A stretch of 64,000 nucleotides of DNA, taken from NCBI RefSeq assembly GCF_024459955.1, contig NZ_JANFXK010000002.1:186001-250000 (forward strand). Direction: 5' to 3'. This DNA comes from Anaerovorax odorimutans. Its GTDB lineage: Bacteria > Bacillota > Clostridia > Peptostreptococcales > Anaerovoracaceae. Positions 7,352 to 16,729 of the stretch are shown here, piece by piece. The notes beneath the pieces were generated by a model. The model was not told the DNA's origin. It did no database searches and saw only the letters and a list, made by a program, of their open reading frames with translations. The translations under genes were made by a program, and so were the position numbers. How positions within the stretch are numbered: the stretch's first letter is position 1; the number at the start of each line of letters is the position of its first letter.

Positions 7352-9097
7352 CTACGGGTTATTTTTTCTCAGCTGAGCCGCAATGGCACCATACAGCTCA
7401 TCGCTTTTGATCGGTTTGGCAAGGTAGCCGTTCATTCCCTTTTCCATAGCGGCATGCGCATCCTCGCTGAACGCATTGGCAGTCAATGCAATAATTGGAA
7501 TCGTTGCCGCATTTCCATGTCCGCTGTTTCGGATTTCCTCCGTAGCTTCAAGGCCGTTCAGCTTCGGCATTTGTATGTCCATCAGAATCAAGTCAAAGGT
7601 CCCTGGCTCTTCCCTGCAAAATTCCGCGACAACCTCTTCACCGTCCCATGCGTGACGCATTCGTGCTCCCGTTTTTTTCAGCAGGTATTCGATAATCTCC
7701 GCATTGATCTCATTGTCTTCGGCGAAAAGAATATTTGCCCTCCCCAGCAGTTCCATATCCGCCTGCGACGGCATATCCAAATCAGGCTCTCTTTCCGCAG
7801 CGGCCTCCGCCCGCGCCTGATCCAGCGGAAGGTCAATGGTAAAGACAGTACCTTCATTGGGCTGGCTTTTTACTGACAGAACTCCGCCCATAAGTTCCAC
7901 CAGCCGGAAGGTAATCGCAAGCCCCAGCCCCGTCCCCTTATGGGCAATCGAAGTAGACTCCTCCTGTTCGAAGGGTTCGAACATTCTGCCCATAAATTCT
8001 TCTGTCATGCCGATCCCCGTATCCGATACGGTAAATCGTATAATAGGTTCGCCTTCCCCTTCTATACTTTCGGCATATAAGCTTATCTTTCCTTTCTCAG
8101 GGGTAAACTTTATCGCATTGGACAGCAGATTGATAAGAATTTGTCGGATATGCAGCTCATCAGCCGATACCAGTTCCGCCTCCCTGCTGAGCCCCTCTCT
8201 GGAAATCAGCAAATCGATCTGCTTTTCTGCCGCCTGCGCACCGAACATATCCCGCAGTTCATCCAGCATTTCATAAAGATGAAATGCTTTGTTACTCAGG
8301 AAGATCTTCCCGCTTTCGATCCGCGACATATCCAGAATGTCGTTGATTAGCTCCAAAAGGAATTTCGATATTTTATCAATCTGCGCCAGACACTTATCCA
8401 CCTTTTTTATATCGGGCAGACTTTCCCTTGCGATCTGTGTCATCCCGATGATACCGTTCATGGGCGTTCGAATTTCATGGGACATTCTGGAAAGAAACCG
8501 GCCTTTTTCCCGACTTGCGGCCTCTGCCTGCAACAGCGCCTCCCGCATTTTTTTCTGCCGTGCTCCATAAACTGCCGTTGCTCCTGCAGAAATAATCAAG
8601 ATCAGATAGAGACTAATCAGCCATCCCTTTGCGCGGTTTGCCTGTTTTTCCGAATACACCTCCGCAGCGGAAACCAGCCTGTCAGCCAAGGTAAAAAATG
8701 TCTCACTTTGCGTAAACAGCTTCTCCTGATCGGCACCTTTCCTCACTTTCGCAATTTCGCCTTTCAGATCGTTCCAGGAAGCCTGGACCTGGTCCAGCAG
8801 CGCGCAGTAGTCCGCGTCCGTCACTTTCTCCAGCTGGTTTTCTCCCTGGCCGTGCTCCAAATCGTAAAGAATTCCATCTATCCGCTGGAGCAGCGGGTCA
8901 TCGGATTTTCCGTACAATTCTTCCTTTACAAGCTTTTGCGTGGCACCCCGAACAATGCCTGAATAATTTACAATCCGGGCATTTCCCTGCAGGTTTTTAA
9001 TGGTATAGAAAGAAAAAATCCCGACTCCGGCAAAGGAGACGAGAATCATCGCGATCATCATTTTTTGCTGCGGCTTCATTTTCTTCATTCTGTTCAC
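7352..9097 (-). CDS. Hybrid sensor histidine kinase with C-terminal receiver domain
   Basis: 581 residues. Two transmembrane helices (about 11-30 and 155-175) bracket an outer four-helix-type sensor (about 35-150) with the IVNYSGIVRGATQKL opening like type IV-pili-methyl-accepting/NIT-like sensors. HisKA follows (SHEIRTPMNGIIGMT, His about 207), then HATPase (NAIKFTPEKG, DTGIGM, GTGLGLAI) and a receiver domain (about 455-575; ILFAEDNEINAEI, phosphoacceptor in LILMDIQMPKL). There is no Hpt domain and no separate response regulator beside it, so the output partner is not visible. The start is GTG with AGGA 4 bp upstream. Divergent from the MATE gene. Confidence 0.92.
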   Translation of the reverse strand: MNRMKKMKPQQKMMIAMILVSFAGVGIFSFYTIKNLQGNARIVNYSGIVRGATQKLVKEELYGKSDDPLLQRIDGILYDLEHGQGENQLEKVTDADYCALLDQVQASWNDLKGEIAKVRKGADQEKLFTQSETFFTLADRLVSAAEVYSEKQANRAKGWLISLYLILIISAGATAVYGARQKKMREALLQAEAASREKGRFLSRMSHEIRTPMNGIIGMTQIARESLPDIKKVDKCLAQIDKISKFLLELINDILDMSRIESGKIFLSNKAFHLYEMLDELRDMFGAQAAEKQIDLLISREGLSREAELVSADELHIRQILINLLSNAIKFTPEKGKISLYAESIEGEGEPIIRFTVSDTGIGMTEEFMGRMFEPFEQEESTSIAHKGTGLGLAITFRLVELMGGVLSVKSQPNEGTVFTIDLPLDQARAEAAAEREPDLDMPSQADMELLGRANILFAEDNEINAEIIEYLLKKTGARMRHAWDGEEVVAEFCREEPGTFDLILMDIQMPKLNGLEATEEIRNSGHGNAATIPIIALTANAFSEDAHAAMEKGMNGYLAKPIKSDELYGAIAAQLRKNNP

Positions 9098-9232
9098 CGA
9101 TTCCTATATGCACTATACACATATTATACTGGCAGCCTCTATGCTTGTCCATTAAAAAATAGAATCACGACTCACATCCTTTCCCAAATCAGAGGGCCGT
9201 TTCATATACTATTCTGTAAAGGGGATGATCCA

Positions 9233-10615
9233 TTGTCAAACAAAGAAAATATCAACCGGGAGCTTTTTGAAAAACAGCCTGTAAGGAAAGCTTTTATCAC
9301 CCTTGCCGTTCCCACTGTTCTCAGTCAGGTAATCATTATTGTTTACAGCCTGGCGGATTCTTTTTTTGTGGGCAGGCTCGGCGATCCGAATCAGGTGGCC
9401 GCGCTGGCGATTTCTTTTCCTGTCTTTAATATGCTGACGGCGCTGGCCAATGTATTTGGTATCGGAGCGGCCAGTGTCATCTCCCGCAGCCTGGGTTCCC
9501 ACAATGGAGAGCGGGCGGCAAAGGCTTCTTCCTGCGCCTTCTGGGGCGCAGTCCTGTCATCCGGGCTGATGGTGCTGATTCTCGTCTGTTTTATGAAAGA
9601 CATCCTCTTTCTCCTGGGTGCCGGAGAGGATACATACACCTATACCCGGGAATATCTTATCTGGGTCGTTTTATTCGGCGGGCTTCCTGCTGAGCTGTCC
9701 CTTCTGCTGGGGCATCTGCTTCGTTCCGAAGGACGGACCAAATCGGCCAGCCTGGGAATGACGCTGGGCGGAGTGCTGAATATAGTCCTGGACCCGCTCT
9801 TTATTTTCTGTTTTCACTTAGGTGTGTCCGGTGCGGGAATGGCAACCATGCTTGCTAACACTGCATCCATGCTTTTTTTGTTTTTTATCTTTACACGAAT
9901 TCGCTTTCATACGGCCTTGTCGCTGGATCCGAGGAAATTCACCCTGGGCGAAGGGATTCTGCTGAGCATCGTATCGGTGGGGCTCCCTTCGGGCCTCAAT
10001 ACCTTTCTGGTCAATCTGGATAACGCCTTAATGTCCGGCCTGACCTCAGCCTATTCCAATCAGGCGATAGCCGCCTACGGAATCACCCAGAAGATCACCA
10101 CAGCTACCATCCATATCAGCCAGGGCATGGCTCAGGGGATCCTGCCTCTGATCGGCTACAATTATTCACAGGGAAGCCTTTCCCGGGTTCGGGAGACCAA
10201 CCGTTTTGCCCTGCGCACACTTTTCATCTTCACGATTGCTTTCTTCGCAGCTATCGAGCTCTCCGCCCCCGCTCTTGCCCGCGTCTTTATCGACCAGGCG
10301 TCTACTGCCAGGGTGACTGCTGTATTTATGCGCTGCTGGATGCTCTGCTCCTTCGGTATGTGCCTGTTCCAGATGTACAATGCGATCTTCCAGGCGGTAG
10401 GGCTATGGAAGCAGGCCCTGCTGCTCACCGTCTGCCGGCTGGGTATCTTTTTCCCGGCGGCGGCTCTGGGGGCGGATGCGCTGTTTTCACTCCGGGGGTT
10501 GATGTTTTCCCAGCCTCTTTCGGATACCCTGACACTGCTTCTCTGCATGCTGGCCTACCGTAGAATGAACAGCCGCCTGCTTTCGGACACCGGGCCGGCA
10601 AAGCTCAGACAGTAA
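9233..10615 (+). CDS. MATE-family efflux transporter
   Basis: 460 residues with about 12 hydrophobic segments. The opening FITLAVPTVLSQVIIIVYSL, ADSFFVGRLGD and the central PLFIFCFHLGVSGAGMATML loop are standard MATE motifs. The start is the TTG at 9233, 6 bp after AAAGGGG-type sequence; longer in-frame frames reach back over the divergent histidine kinase gene and are not believable. MATE pumps use H+ or Na+ gradients to export drugs or metabolites; the substrate cannot be read. Its 3' end overlaps the convergent sbcC by 11 bp. Confidence 0.9.
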   Translation: MSNKENINRELFEKQPVRKAFITLAVPTVLSQVIIIVYSLADSFFVGRLGDPNQVAALAISFPVFNMLTALANVFGIGAASVISRSLGSHNGERAAKASSCAFWGAVLSSGLMVLILVCFMKDILFLLGAGEDTYTYTREYLIWVVLFGGLPAELSLLLGHLLRSEGRTKSASLGMTLGGVLNIVLDPLFIFCFHLGVSGAGMATMLANTASMLFLFFIFTRIRFHTALSLDPRKFTLGEGILLSIVSVGLPSGLNTFLVNLDNALMSGLTSAYSNQAIAAYGITQKITTATIHISQGMAQGILPLIGYNYSQGSLSRVRETNRFALRTLFIFTIAFFAAIELSAPALARVFIDQASTARVTAVFMRCWMLCSFGMCLFQMYNAIFQAVGLWKQALLLTVCRLGIFFPAAALGADALFSLRGLMFSQPLSDTLTLLLCMLAYRRMNSRLLSDTGPAKLRQ

Positions 10616-13370
10616 TCACAGCCCTGCTCCCGCCGAATTTATCTTTCTTCACGATGATCTGGCGGTCAATCTTTTCTTTCAGCTCCGACACGTGAGAAAT
10701 GATCCCCACCAGACGGTTTCCTTCCGTAAGATCCGCCAGTGCCTGGATCGCCTGCCGCAGGGATTCTTCATCCAGTGAGCCAAAGCCTTCATCCACGAAC
10801 ATGGTATCCAGCTTTACCCCGCCGGCAGAGGACTGAATCTCATCGGAAAGCCCCAGCGCCAGCGCAAGGGAGGCTTTAAAGGATTCGCCGCCGGAAAGCG
10901 TCTTGACGCTTCTTTCGGTACCGTTGTAGTGGTCGATTACATCCAGCTCAAGCCCACTCTGACTGCGGTTGTTCTCCGCTTCACACCGGCGTTTCAGCTC
11001 ATACTGGCCGTCGGACATAATCATGAATCTGGTGTTGGCTCTGGCGATGATCCGGTCAAAGTAAGTCATCTGTACATAGGTTTCCAGCATGATTTTTTCT
11101 TTTCCGGTAATCGCCCCGCCCGCGGTATCCGACAAGGCTTTCATCCAGCCCCATTGTTCCTGCGCGGATTTAAGCTCCTGCTCTTTCTCGCGGATATGGG
11201 AGAAGGAGTCCTGATTCCGATCCAGCCGTGAACGGATCTGTCTCAGTTCCTGGGTAAGCCGGTTCTTTTCCCCTTCCAGGCGGCTTTTTTCTTCGCTCGC
11301 CTTATCCGGCTCCATCTCTTCAAAATGGCCGCCCCGTTCATTTAAAGTACGGACAGTCGCCTCAAGCGCCGTAAGCTTTTCCTTGCCGGCCAGCCATTCT
11401 TTTTCCGCTCTTTCGAAGTTCTTTTCAAGGGTCGATCGTTTATTGGTCAATGCTTTCAGATGCTTTTCCGCATCTTCTTTCGTGGAAAAATCCAGTTTTT
11501 CACTGAGGCTGTGCTCCTGTTCCCGCAGGCTTCTGATCTCACTTTCCAGCTCTGCCAATTCCCGCAAATCCAGGTTCAGTCCCTCTTTTTCTTCCTGAGA
11601 TTTTTTCTCTAAAAGCGGCAGCTCCTGTTCCAGCTCCACCTTCTTGTTCGCCAGCTTCTGCTGCTGCTCCACCGTCCTGCTCAGCTCCAGGCGCTGCTGA
11701 TTCAATGTTTCCCGTTCTTCTTCTATGCTCCGGGAAAGCTGGTCAAAGGTGCAGTCTTTAAAAAGCTGTTTCGCCTGCTGATCCACCTCTGCTCTCTGCG
11801 CCTCTGCCGTTCCCTTGATTTCACCGGCAGCAGCGCTGGCTTTGCCCATCTCCTCCTGAGCCTTTTCTTTCTTCAGGCGGGCCTGCTCCACTTCCTCTTC
11901 ACTGGGAGCGCTCTGTGTAAGCCTGGCAGGCTGCGGATGGGAAAGGGAACCGCAAACCGGACACGGTTCGCCTTCTTTCAGCTCCTGCGCCAAAATTCCG
12001 GCCTGCTCATCAAGAAACGCCTGGTTTTTTCCTGCATATTCCATTTGCATGAGATCCGCCTGCGCCTTAGCTCCCTGATAGGCAAGAGCAGCCTTTTCCC
12101 AAAGCGCCATTGTTTTCTCATACTGTTTCTTCTTCCGGCTAAGCTGCTCCAGCTGATCTGCCATTCTGAGGTTTTCTTTTATCTCCTGATCTGTTTTTTC
12201 TTTCTCTATACCGATGTCCTTCAGAGTTTCCAGCGCTTCTCTCTGCTGCCGGATATCCCTGTCCACGGCTTCAATGGAAAGCTCCCGTTCTTTTTTCCTG
12301 CGCTCTTTTCGATCGGTTTCCCCGAGAAGCCTTTTTATGCGGCTGCTCTTTTCTTCCAGCTCATCATACTCAGGCAAACGGTTTTTTTCTTTTGCGATCT
12401 GCTGTGTCAGTTCCTCCCGTTCCGCCGCCGTGCCAGACTCCCGGTCCAGGATTTCCTTTTTTCTTTTCTGCTCCTGCTGTTCCCTTTCCATGGAGATTTG
12501 GGCAGCCTTTAAATCGGCGGCAGCTTTTTGCGCCTCCTTTGCCTTTTCGATTTCAAGATCCAGTGAGCGCAGCCTCTGATCCAGCTGCTGCAGCTGTTCA
12601 GTCTTTTGCTCATTCTGCTGGCTGTCCTGCCTGATAATTTTTTCAATCAGCTCCAGCATATCTCCGGCTGCGGGTTCCCCCTCCCTTGCCTGTTGCCAAT
12701 GGCTGAAATAAGGATTTTCTTCCGCGCACTGAATCCCGTTCACATATTGCTCCAGGCTGGCTTCTACCTTTTTATATTGTCTCTCCTGCGCCAAGGCTTC
12801 TGCCTTCAGCTTGCTCTGAAGCACTTCGTAATTTTGGGTGAGGAAAATCTGGCGGAAAATCTTTTTCCGTTCCTCCGTGGGCGCCAGCAAAAGTTTTAGA
12901 AAGTCGCCTTGTGCGATCATGGCGATCTGGGTAAACTGGTCACGGTCAATACCCAGAATTTCTCTCACCGCCTCAGTCACGTCTCTGGTCTTGGTTATCA
13001 CTCTGCCGTCAGGATAGTTTAGCTGCGCCTCCGCTTTTTGAACGGCGGTTCCGCTTCCTTTCTTGGCCGGCCTCAAATATTCCGGACTGCGTCGCACCGT
13101 ATATTCTTCACGGTCATAGCAAAAGACCAGTTCTACAAAGGTGGGCACGGCCGGATCAGCATATTTGCTGCGGAACATGCTGGTTTCCCGCACAGTTCCG
13201 CTGGCTGCTCCAAAAAGGGCATAAGTGACTGCGTCAAAGATGGTCGTCTTTCCGGCGCCGGTGTCCCCTGTAATCAGGTACAGCCCCTGGGTTCCCAGCC
13301 TGTCCATTTCTATCACCGTCTCGCCCGCATATGGACCGAAAGCGCTCATAGTCAGTTTGATCGGTCTCAT
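10605..13370 (-). CDS. sbcC: SbcC, ATPase subunit of the SbcCD nuclease
   Basis: 921 residues, usual length is about 1000-1050. Walker A is at 35-42 (GDTGAGKT), a Q-loop follows (FTQIAMIAQGDFLKLLLAPT), long coiled coils span about 185-465 and 490-740 with the zinc-hook CPVC at 470-473 in between. The C-terminal half has the ABC signature LSGGESFKASLALALG and Walker B DTMFVDEGFGSLDEES. With SbcD it opens DNA hairpins and trims protein-blocked ends. It is the second gene of sbcDC; its start overlaps the sbcD stop by 4 bp. Confidence 0.97.
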   Translation of the reverse strand: MRPIKLTMSAFGPYAGETVIEMDRLGTQGLYLITGDTGAGKTTIFDAVTYALFGAASGTVRETSMFRSKYADPAVPTFVELVFCYDREEYTVRRSPEYLRPAKKGSGTAVQKAEAQLNYPDGRVITKTRDVTEAVREILGIDRDQFTQIAMIAQGDFLKLLLAPTEERKKIFRQIFLTQNYEVLQSKLKAEALAQERQYKKVEASLEQYVNGIQCAEENPYFSHWQQAREGEPAAGDMLELIEKIIRQDSQQNEQKTEQLQQLDQRLRSLDLEIEKAKEAQKAAADLKAAQISMEREQQEQKRKKEILDRESGTAAEREELTQQIAKEKNRLPEYDELEEKSSRIKRLLGETDRKERRKKERELSIEAVDRDIRQQREALETLKDIGIEKEKTDQEIKENLRMADQLEQLSRKKKQYEKTMALWEKAALAYQGAKAQADLMQMEYAGKNQAFLDEQAGILAQELKEGEPCPVCGSLSHPQPARLTQSAPSEEEVEQARLKKEKAQEEMGKASAAAGEIKGTAEAQRAEVDQQAKQLFKDCTFDQLSRSIEEERETLNQQRLELSRTVEQQQKLANKKVELEQELPLLEKKSQEEKEGLNLDLRELAELESEIRSLREQEHSLSEKLDFSTKEDAEKHLKALTNKRSTLEKNFERAEKEWLAGKEKLTALEATVRTLNERGGHFEEMEPDKASEEKSRLEGEKNRLTQELRQIRSRLDRNQDSFSHIREKEQELKSAQEQWGWMKALSDTAGGAITGKEKIMLETYVQMTYFDRIIARANTRFMIMSDGQYELKRRCEAENNRSQSGLELDVIDHYNGTERSVKTLSGGESFKASLALALGLSDEIQSSAGGVKLDTMFVDEGFGSLDEESLRQAIQALADLTEGNRLVGIISHVSELKEKIDRQIIVKKDKFGGSRAVITV

Positions 13371-14539
13371 TTCTCATCCTCCCATATTTCTTTTATCAAA
13401 TTCCGCACCAAATTTTCCTGCTTTTGCGACATGTCCCGTCCGTTCTGCATCCGGAAAAAATCCGCAAACAGCTCGGAGGGCTGCTTTGTTTCGGTGACAG
13501 TGGTCAAGTCCGCTCCCTGAGCACGGGTGCGGCTGTTATCGTAATCCAGCTTCATGATATTGGGGTAAACTGCCCTCAGTTTTCCGATAGCGTCGAAAAC
13601 ATCCTCTTCGTCCGTTAAGGTTATGTGCAGGTAGTCTTCCCGCCCGCCGGACTGGTAAAAATCCCTCGTCGTCACTTCCATATAGCTGCCCCTGATTTCC
13701 CGCATTTCCCGTTTTGGAATCAGCGGTACGGTCCGCAGAACAACATCCCCTTTCTCCTTCATCTCCACTATGGTAAGAGATTTTTCGTGAGACACCTCGG
13801 AAAAAGAGTATTTCAGCGGGGTTCCGCAGTAGCGGGCCAGCTTCGTCTCTCCGTCCTGCTCTTCTTCGGGGGCAAGCCGGATATTCTGCGGGCTGTGAAG
13901 ATGACCCAGAGCCACATAATCAAAATCCGCAAAAATCCCTGCATCTACGTTATCGGTCCCTCCTACGGAAATCTCTTCGGAGTCGCATCTGCTGGCACCT
14001 GTGACAAATTGATGGGTCACCAGGATGTTCCGCTCCTGCGAATCCAGGGACAGCTTGTTCACCGCCGTGCGCAGAGCCTCATTATAGGTGCTGACCTCTC
14101 TATCGTCGTCATCGGTGAGAACGGCTTTCACGTGGGCCGGTTTGAGAAAAGGCAGAAGATAAACGTTTATTTTTCCAAAATCGTCTTCAAAGGTCACCGG
14201 CCGGATCTGCCCGTCGTAAACTGGGGAAACATGGATGCCGCCAGCTGTCATGAGCCGGGCGCCGAAGGCCAGCCTTTCCGGAGAGTCGTGATTTCCGCTG
14301 ATAACCAGCACGCTGCGGTTTTGGCGGGAGCATCGCACCAGAAAGTCATCGAATAGACCAACGGCCTCTGCGGACGGAACGCTTTTATCGTAAACATCCC
14401 CGGCGATGAGAACCGCATCTGCCTGCTCATCTTCAATCGTTTCCAAAATTTTTTCCAATATATACGTTTGATCTTCTATCATGGAAAACCCGTTAACCCT
14501 CTTTCCAAGATGAAGATCGGACAAATGTATCAGTTTCAT
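13367..14539 (-). CDS. sbcD: SbcD, nuclease subunit of the SbcCD complex
   Basis: 390 residues from the ATG at 14539, where MKLIHLSDLHLGKR starts directly with the metallophosphoesterase motif; the upstream in-frame ATG is rejected because CAGGGGG lies just before 14539. Mn-binding motifs are visible: DLHLG, VLIAGDVYDK, ISGNHDSPERL, and the later GHLHSPQN. A capping domain follows. This is the Mre11-type exonuclease/endonuclease of the complex. It is the first gene of the sbcDC pair. Confidence 0.97.
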   Translation of the reverse strand: MKLIHLSDLHLGKRVNGFSMIEDQTYILEKILETIEDEQADAVLIAGDVYDKSVPSAEAVGLFDDFLVRCSRQNRSVLVISGNHDSPERLAFGARLMTAGGIHVSPVYDGQIRPVTFEDDFGKINVYLLPFLKPAHVKAVLTDDDDREVSTYNEALRTAVNKLSLDSQERNILVTHQFVTGASRCDSEEISVGGTDNVDAGIFADFDYVALGHLHSPQNIRLAPEEEQDGETKLARYCGTPLKYSFSEVSHEKSLTIVEMKEKGDVVLRTVPLIPKREMREIRGSYMEVTTRDFYQSGGREDYLHITLTDEEDVFDAIGKLRAVYPNIMKLDYDNSRTRAQGADLTTVTETKQPSELFADFFRMQNGRDMSQKQENLVRNLIKEIWEDEK

Positions 14540-14739
14540 AAATCCCCCTGTCGATTGACCGGCTCCGCACCGGCCCCAATAAATCAAATCCTGCATGCTG
14601 TTATTATAGCACCTCTCTCGCCTGTAGCAAATATCGCGTTTTTAAGTACACTGACCTCTTTTCTTTCTGCCAGTCACAAAGTTAAGTGCGGCATTTTGAG
14701 CAGGCGTAATGGTTCGGGTCTGAGATGCTAAGAAAGACT

Positions 14740-14935
14740 GCCCAAAAGGCAAATTGCTATTTTTATCAACACGCAGCGGGAAACCGGATTTTTGTTGACC
14801 TTTTTTCAAGGTTGCGGAGCATACATGTACAGAAACTCGATCAATATGCGTCTTTGAGCAGGAGCAGAGGCCGCAAACCTTGGAAATACCTCAACAAGAA
14901 AGCTGAAATAAATCCGTTGTTGAACAAATACGCAC
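14740..14935 (+). repeat. 190-bp dispersed intergenic repeat, copy 1
   Basis: Runs from AAAGGCAAATTGCTATTTTT to GTTGTTGAACAAATACGCAC. Internally TTGTTGACCTTTTTTCAAGG and, about 90 bp on, the near reverse complement CCTTGGAAATACCTCAACAA could form a long stem. Close copies are at 37697-37890 (same strand) and 28720-28912 and 34110-34305 (opposite strand). Confidence 0.8.
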
Positions 14936-15039
14936 ATCAGTTAAAAAAGGCCTCGTTCTTCCAGAAAAAAATGTCTGTCCGATTTCGCATTACAATGTGC
15001 CAAAGTGTTTTCGGATCTTTCATCAAAAAGGACCAGCGG

Positions 15040-15082
15040 TTCCGGTAACTAATCCCTTTTTTTCGAAAAGTTACCGCATCTT
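15040..15082 (+). repeat. 165-bp dispersed repeat, partial copy
   Basis: GGTTCCGGTAACTAATCCC followed by TTTCGAAAAGTTACCGCAT matches the left end of the fuller copies at 28998-29165 and 62915-63075. The rest of the unit is missing. Confidence 0.55.
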
Positions 15083-15121
15083 GCAGCACCGGGCCGGACT
15101 GAGTCCACCCATCCGTTCCGG

Positions 15122-15127
15122 TATAAT
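15122..15127 (+). promoter_or_regulatory. -10 element of the small gene at 15171
   Basis: A perfect TATAAT at 15122-15127 lies 44 bp before the ATG. No good -35 is visible 17 bp upstream (GACTGA near 15099). Confidence 0.4.
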
Positions 15128-15170
15128 TTCTTTTTTCTCTGGGAAACTACCTTTGGAGGAGGTGGCATTT

Positions 15171-15305
15171 ATGGATAGAAATTTTAAAGTCGCGGATTTA
15201 TCGGAAGAAAAGATTGCTGAGATCAATGAGTTTCAGCGGAAGCTGCGGTCAGAGACGAATCAAAATATCGTGCTGATCGCCTATGCGCCCAGCGAAGAGC
15301 GGTAA
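15171..15305 (+). CDS. Small conserved-looking protein, 44 residues
   Basis: Starts at the ATG 15171 after a very strong GGAGGAGGTGG and ends at 15305. The sequence is charged and helical in the first 30 residues (FKVADLSEEKIAEINEFQRK) and ends with a short hydrophobic strand NIVLIAYAPSEER. Tiny Firmicute proteins with an amphipathic helix followed by a '.IVLIAY.' ending are known, but none has an assigned role. It has its own promoter-like -10 and stands alone between sbcD and tRNA-Ala. Confidence 0.7.
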   Translation: MDRNFKVADLSEEKIAEINEFQRKLRSETNQNIVLIAYAPSEER

Positions 15306-15415
15306 TCGCCGCTGATTTTAAGTGGGCTGTCTGAGGCTGAGTTTGGGACCGGAGGCAGGCTGGCAGCTGAAATCCGGTCCGAATTAGGTTGGCGTCATTT
15401 TTGCGTCAACAGCAA

Positions 15416-15452
15416 AAAGAAAACCCTGCAATCGTTAAAATTGCAAGGTTTT
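15416..15452 (-). terminator. Terminator of tRNA-Ala
   Basis: On the minus strand AACCTTGCAAT pairs with ATTGCAGGGTT around TTTAACG, followed by a T-rich run. It begins 3 nt past the CCA end of the tRNA. Confidence 0.8.
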
Positions 15453-15454
15453 TG

Positions 15455-15530
15455 TGGTGGAGAATAGGGGGATCGAACCCCTGACCTCCTGATTGCGAAC
15501 CAGGCGCTCTCCCAGCTGAGCTAATCCCCC
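15455..15530 (-). tRNA. tRNA-Ala (anticodon CGC)
   Basis: 76 nt with encoded CCA. Acceptor GGGGGAT/ATTCTCC contains the G3-U70 pair that marks alanine tRNAs. The D-arm is GCTC/GAGC, the anticodon loop TTCGCAA gives CGC (reads GCG), and the T-arm is AGGGG-TTCGATC-CCCCT. Confidence 0.95.
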
Positions 15531-15659
15531 ACGCTGCTATTAATTGAACAGCATTATTATAGCACGATTGGGTTGGAAATAGCAATAAAAATGTTACGTT
15601 ACTATAAATTCCAGGTGCCGCATATTCACGGATCTAGAACAACTGCATCCGCTTTTAAC
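15531..15659. other. Short intergenic region between tRNA-Ala and the DUF218 gene
   Basis: Contains the likely tRNA promoter region on the minus strand; GCTATAATAATG (rc of 15551-15562) provides a TATAAT-type -10. Nothing else seen. Confidence 0.4.
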
Positions 15660-16418
15660 TCAATTCCCCAACACCCAGAGCTTTACCACAGCCAACGACT
15701 CACGCAGGTATGCTGACGGAAGGTAGTACCAATCCGTATCGGCTCCCAATCCGGCAGCTTCTATCCCGGTCAGTTTGGCCATATTTCCGGCTCTGTAAAC
15801 ATGAAAATAATTAGTTATATACACGCACGTATACGCCCTTTCCTGAAAGCGTCCGTCCAGCAGCTCACGGGAAAACTTGAAATTTTCGTAGGTGCTGGTG
15901 GCTTTTTCTTCCTTCACGATTTTGTCTTGTGGGATGCCCTTGTCAACCAGATAGGCTTCCATGGCAGCTGCCTCGGTGATCGTTTCCTGTGCGCCTTTGC
16001 CACCGCTGACGACAATCAGCGCGCCTGGATTCTTTTCCGAGTATTCTACCGCTTTGTCCAGCCTGTGGGCAAGGGAGCGCGAAACCTGATCGCCGTGAAC
16101 CGCCGCGCCCAGCACAATGACGGCATCTTCTTTATAAGCCACCGAATCGCTGTGCCCCTGACAAGCGAGAAATCCAATCAAACATATGAGCAGCAGCAAA
16201 ACGGCCAGCACCGCGTATTTCACGATTCGAGGGAAACCCTTTGCCGTTATCCTTTCTATTTTTTTGTACCAGATGCCATACGCAGCCAATGCGGCTCCCG
16301 CCATAAGAACCAGGATCGTACCTGTATTGACATTGGTTTTTACCGCTAAAAGCAGTCCGTCGGCAAGCAGTAAAACGCCTGCGATGAAAATGATTTTTGC
16401 AACAATTTTTTTGACCAT
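15660..16418 (-). CDS. YdcF/SanA-like (DUF218) membrane protein
   Basis: About 252 residues from the ATG at 16418 (AGGGAAG 11 bp upstream); an ATG at 16451 would add 11 residues but has its AGGTGA site directly abutting. Three hydrophobic helices come first (about 5-25, 30-48, 65-90), then a DUF218 domain with DAVIVLGAAVHGDQVSRSLA, LIVVSGGKGAQE, TEAAAMEAYLVDKGIP and the ATSTYENFKFS motif. DUF218 proteins such as SanA and YdcF affect envelope permeability; the reaction is unknown. Monocistronic. Confidence 0.88.
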   Translation of the reverse strand: MVKKIVAKIIFIAGVLLLADGLLLAVKTNVNTGTILVLMAGAALAAYGIWYKKIERITAKGFPRIVKYAVLAVLLLLICLIGFLACQGHSDSVAYKEDAVIVLGAAVHGDQVSRSLAHRLDKAVEYSEKNPGALIVVSGGKGAQETITEAAAMEAYLVDKGIPQDKIVKEEKATSTYENFKFSRELLDGRFQERAYTCVYITNYFHVYRAGNMAKLTGIEAAGLGADTDWYYLPSAYLRESLAVVKLWVLGN

Positions 16419-16602
16419 AAATACTGTAGCTTCCCTTTCTTTAACATTCACCTATGAGCCCTGTGGGGGCCGCTTTCCGTATCGCTCACAGGCCTCTTCC
16501 ATAAACTACAGATTATTATACCACAATCATGCCTGATCCTGCTCGTATACTATTCTGAGCAGATTGTATCGGCATTGCCGTAAGGGTGAATATCGTATAA
16601 TA

Positions 16603-16648
16603 AAAGTTATCCATATTCGCTCCTTTTAAAAAGAATATGGATAACTTT
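16603..16648. repeat. Perfect 16-bp inverted repeat
   Basis: AAAGTTATCCATATTC (16603-16618) and GAATATGGATAACTTT (16633-16648) are exact reverse complements around a 14-nt loop. It is too AT-rich and long to be an ordinary terminator, though it could serve as one. Confidence 0.7.
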
Positions 16649-16729
16649 GCAACGGTCCGGGCGATTCATTTTTTAAAATCAGGCTATTTAACAGGAAATG
16701 ATCGAAAACAGACCCTTCCAGGCCATAAC

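Larger units (their letters stand above)
14540..15170. other. Intergenic region carrying dispersed repeats
   Basis: 631 bp between sbcD and the small gene at 15171. It holds one 190-bp repeat copy (14740-14935) and a partial copy of the 165-bp repeat (about 15040-15080). Open frames across the repeat exist in other copies too, but only because the DNA is conserved; no ribosome-binding site precedes them. Confidence 0.6.

Noticed and set aside
14725-15048. Open frame across the 190-bp repeat (KANCYFYQHAAGN...), also seen in the copy at 28725-28988
   Set aside because: Protein similarity follows DNA repeat conservation. The other copies do not keep the frame, and no ribosome-binding site is present.
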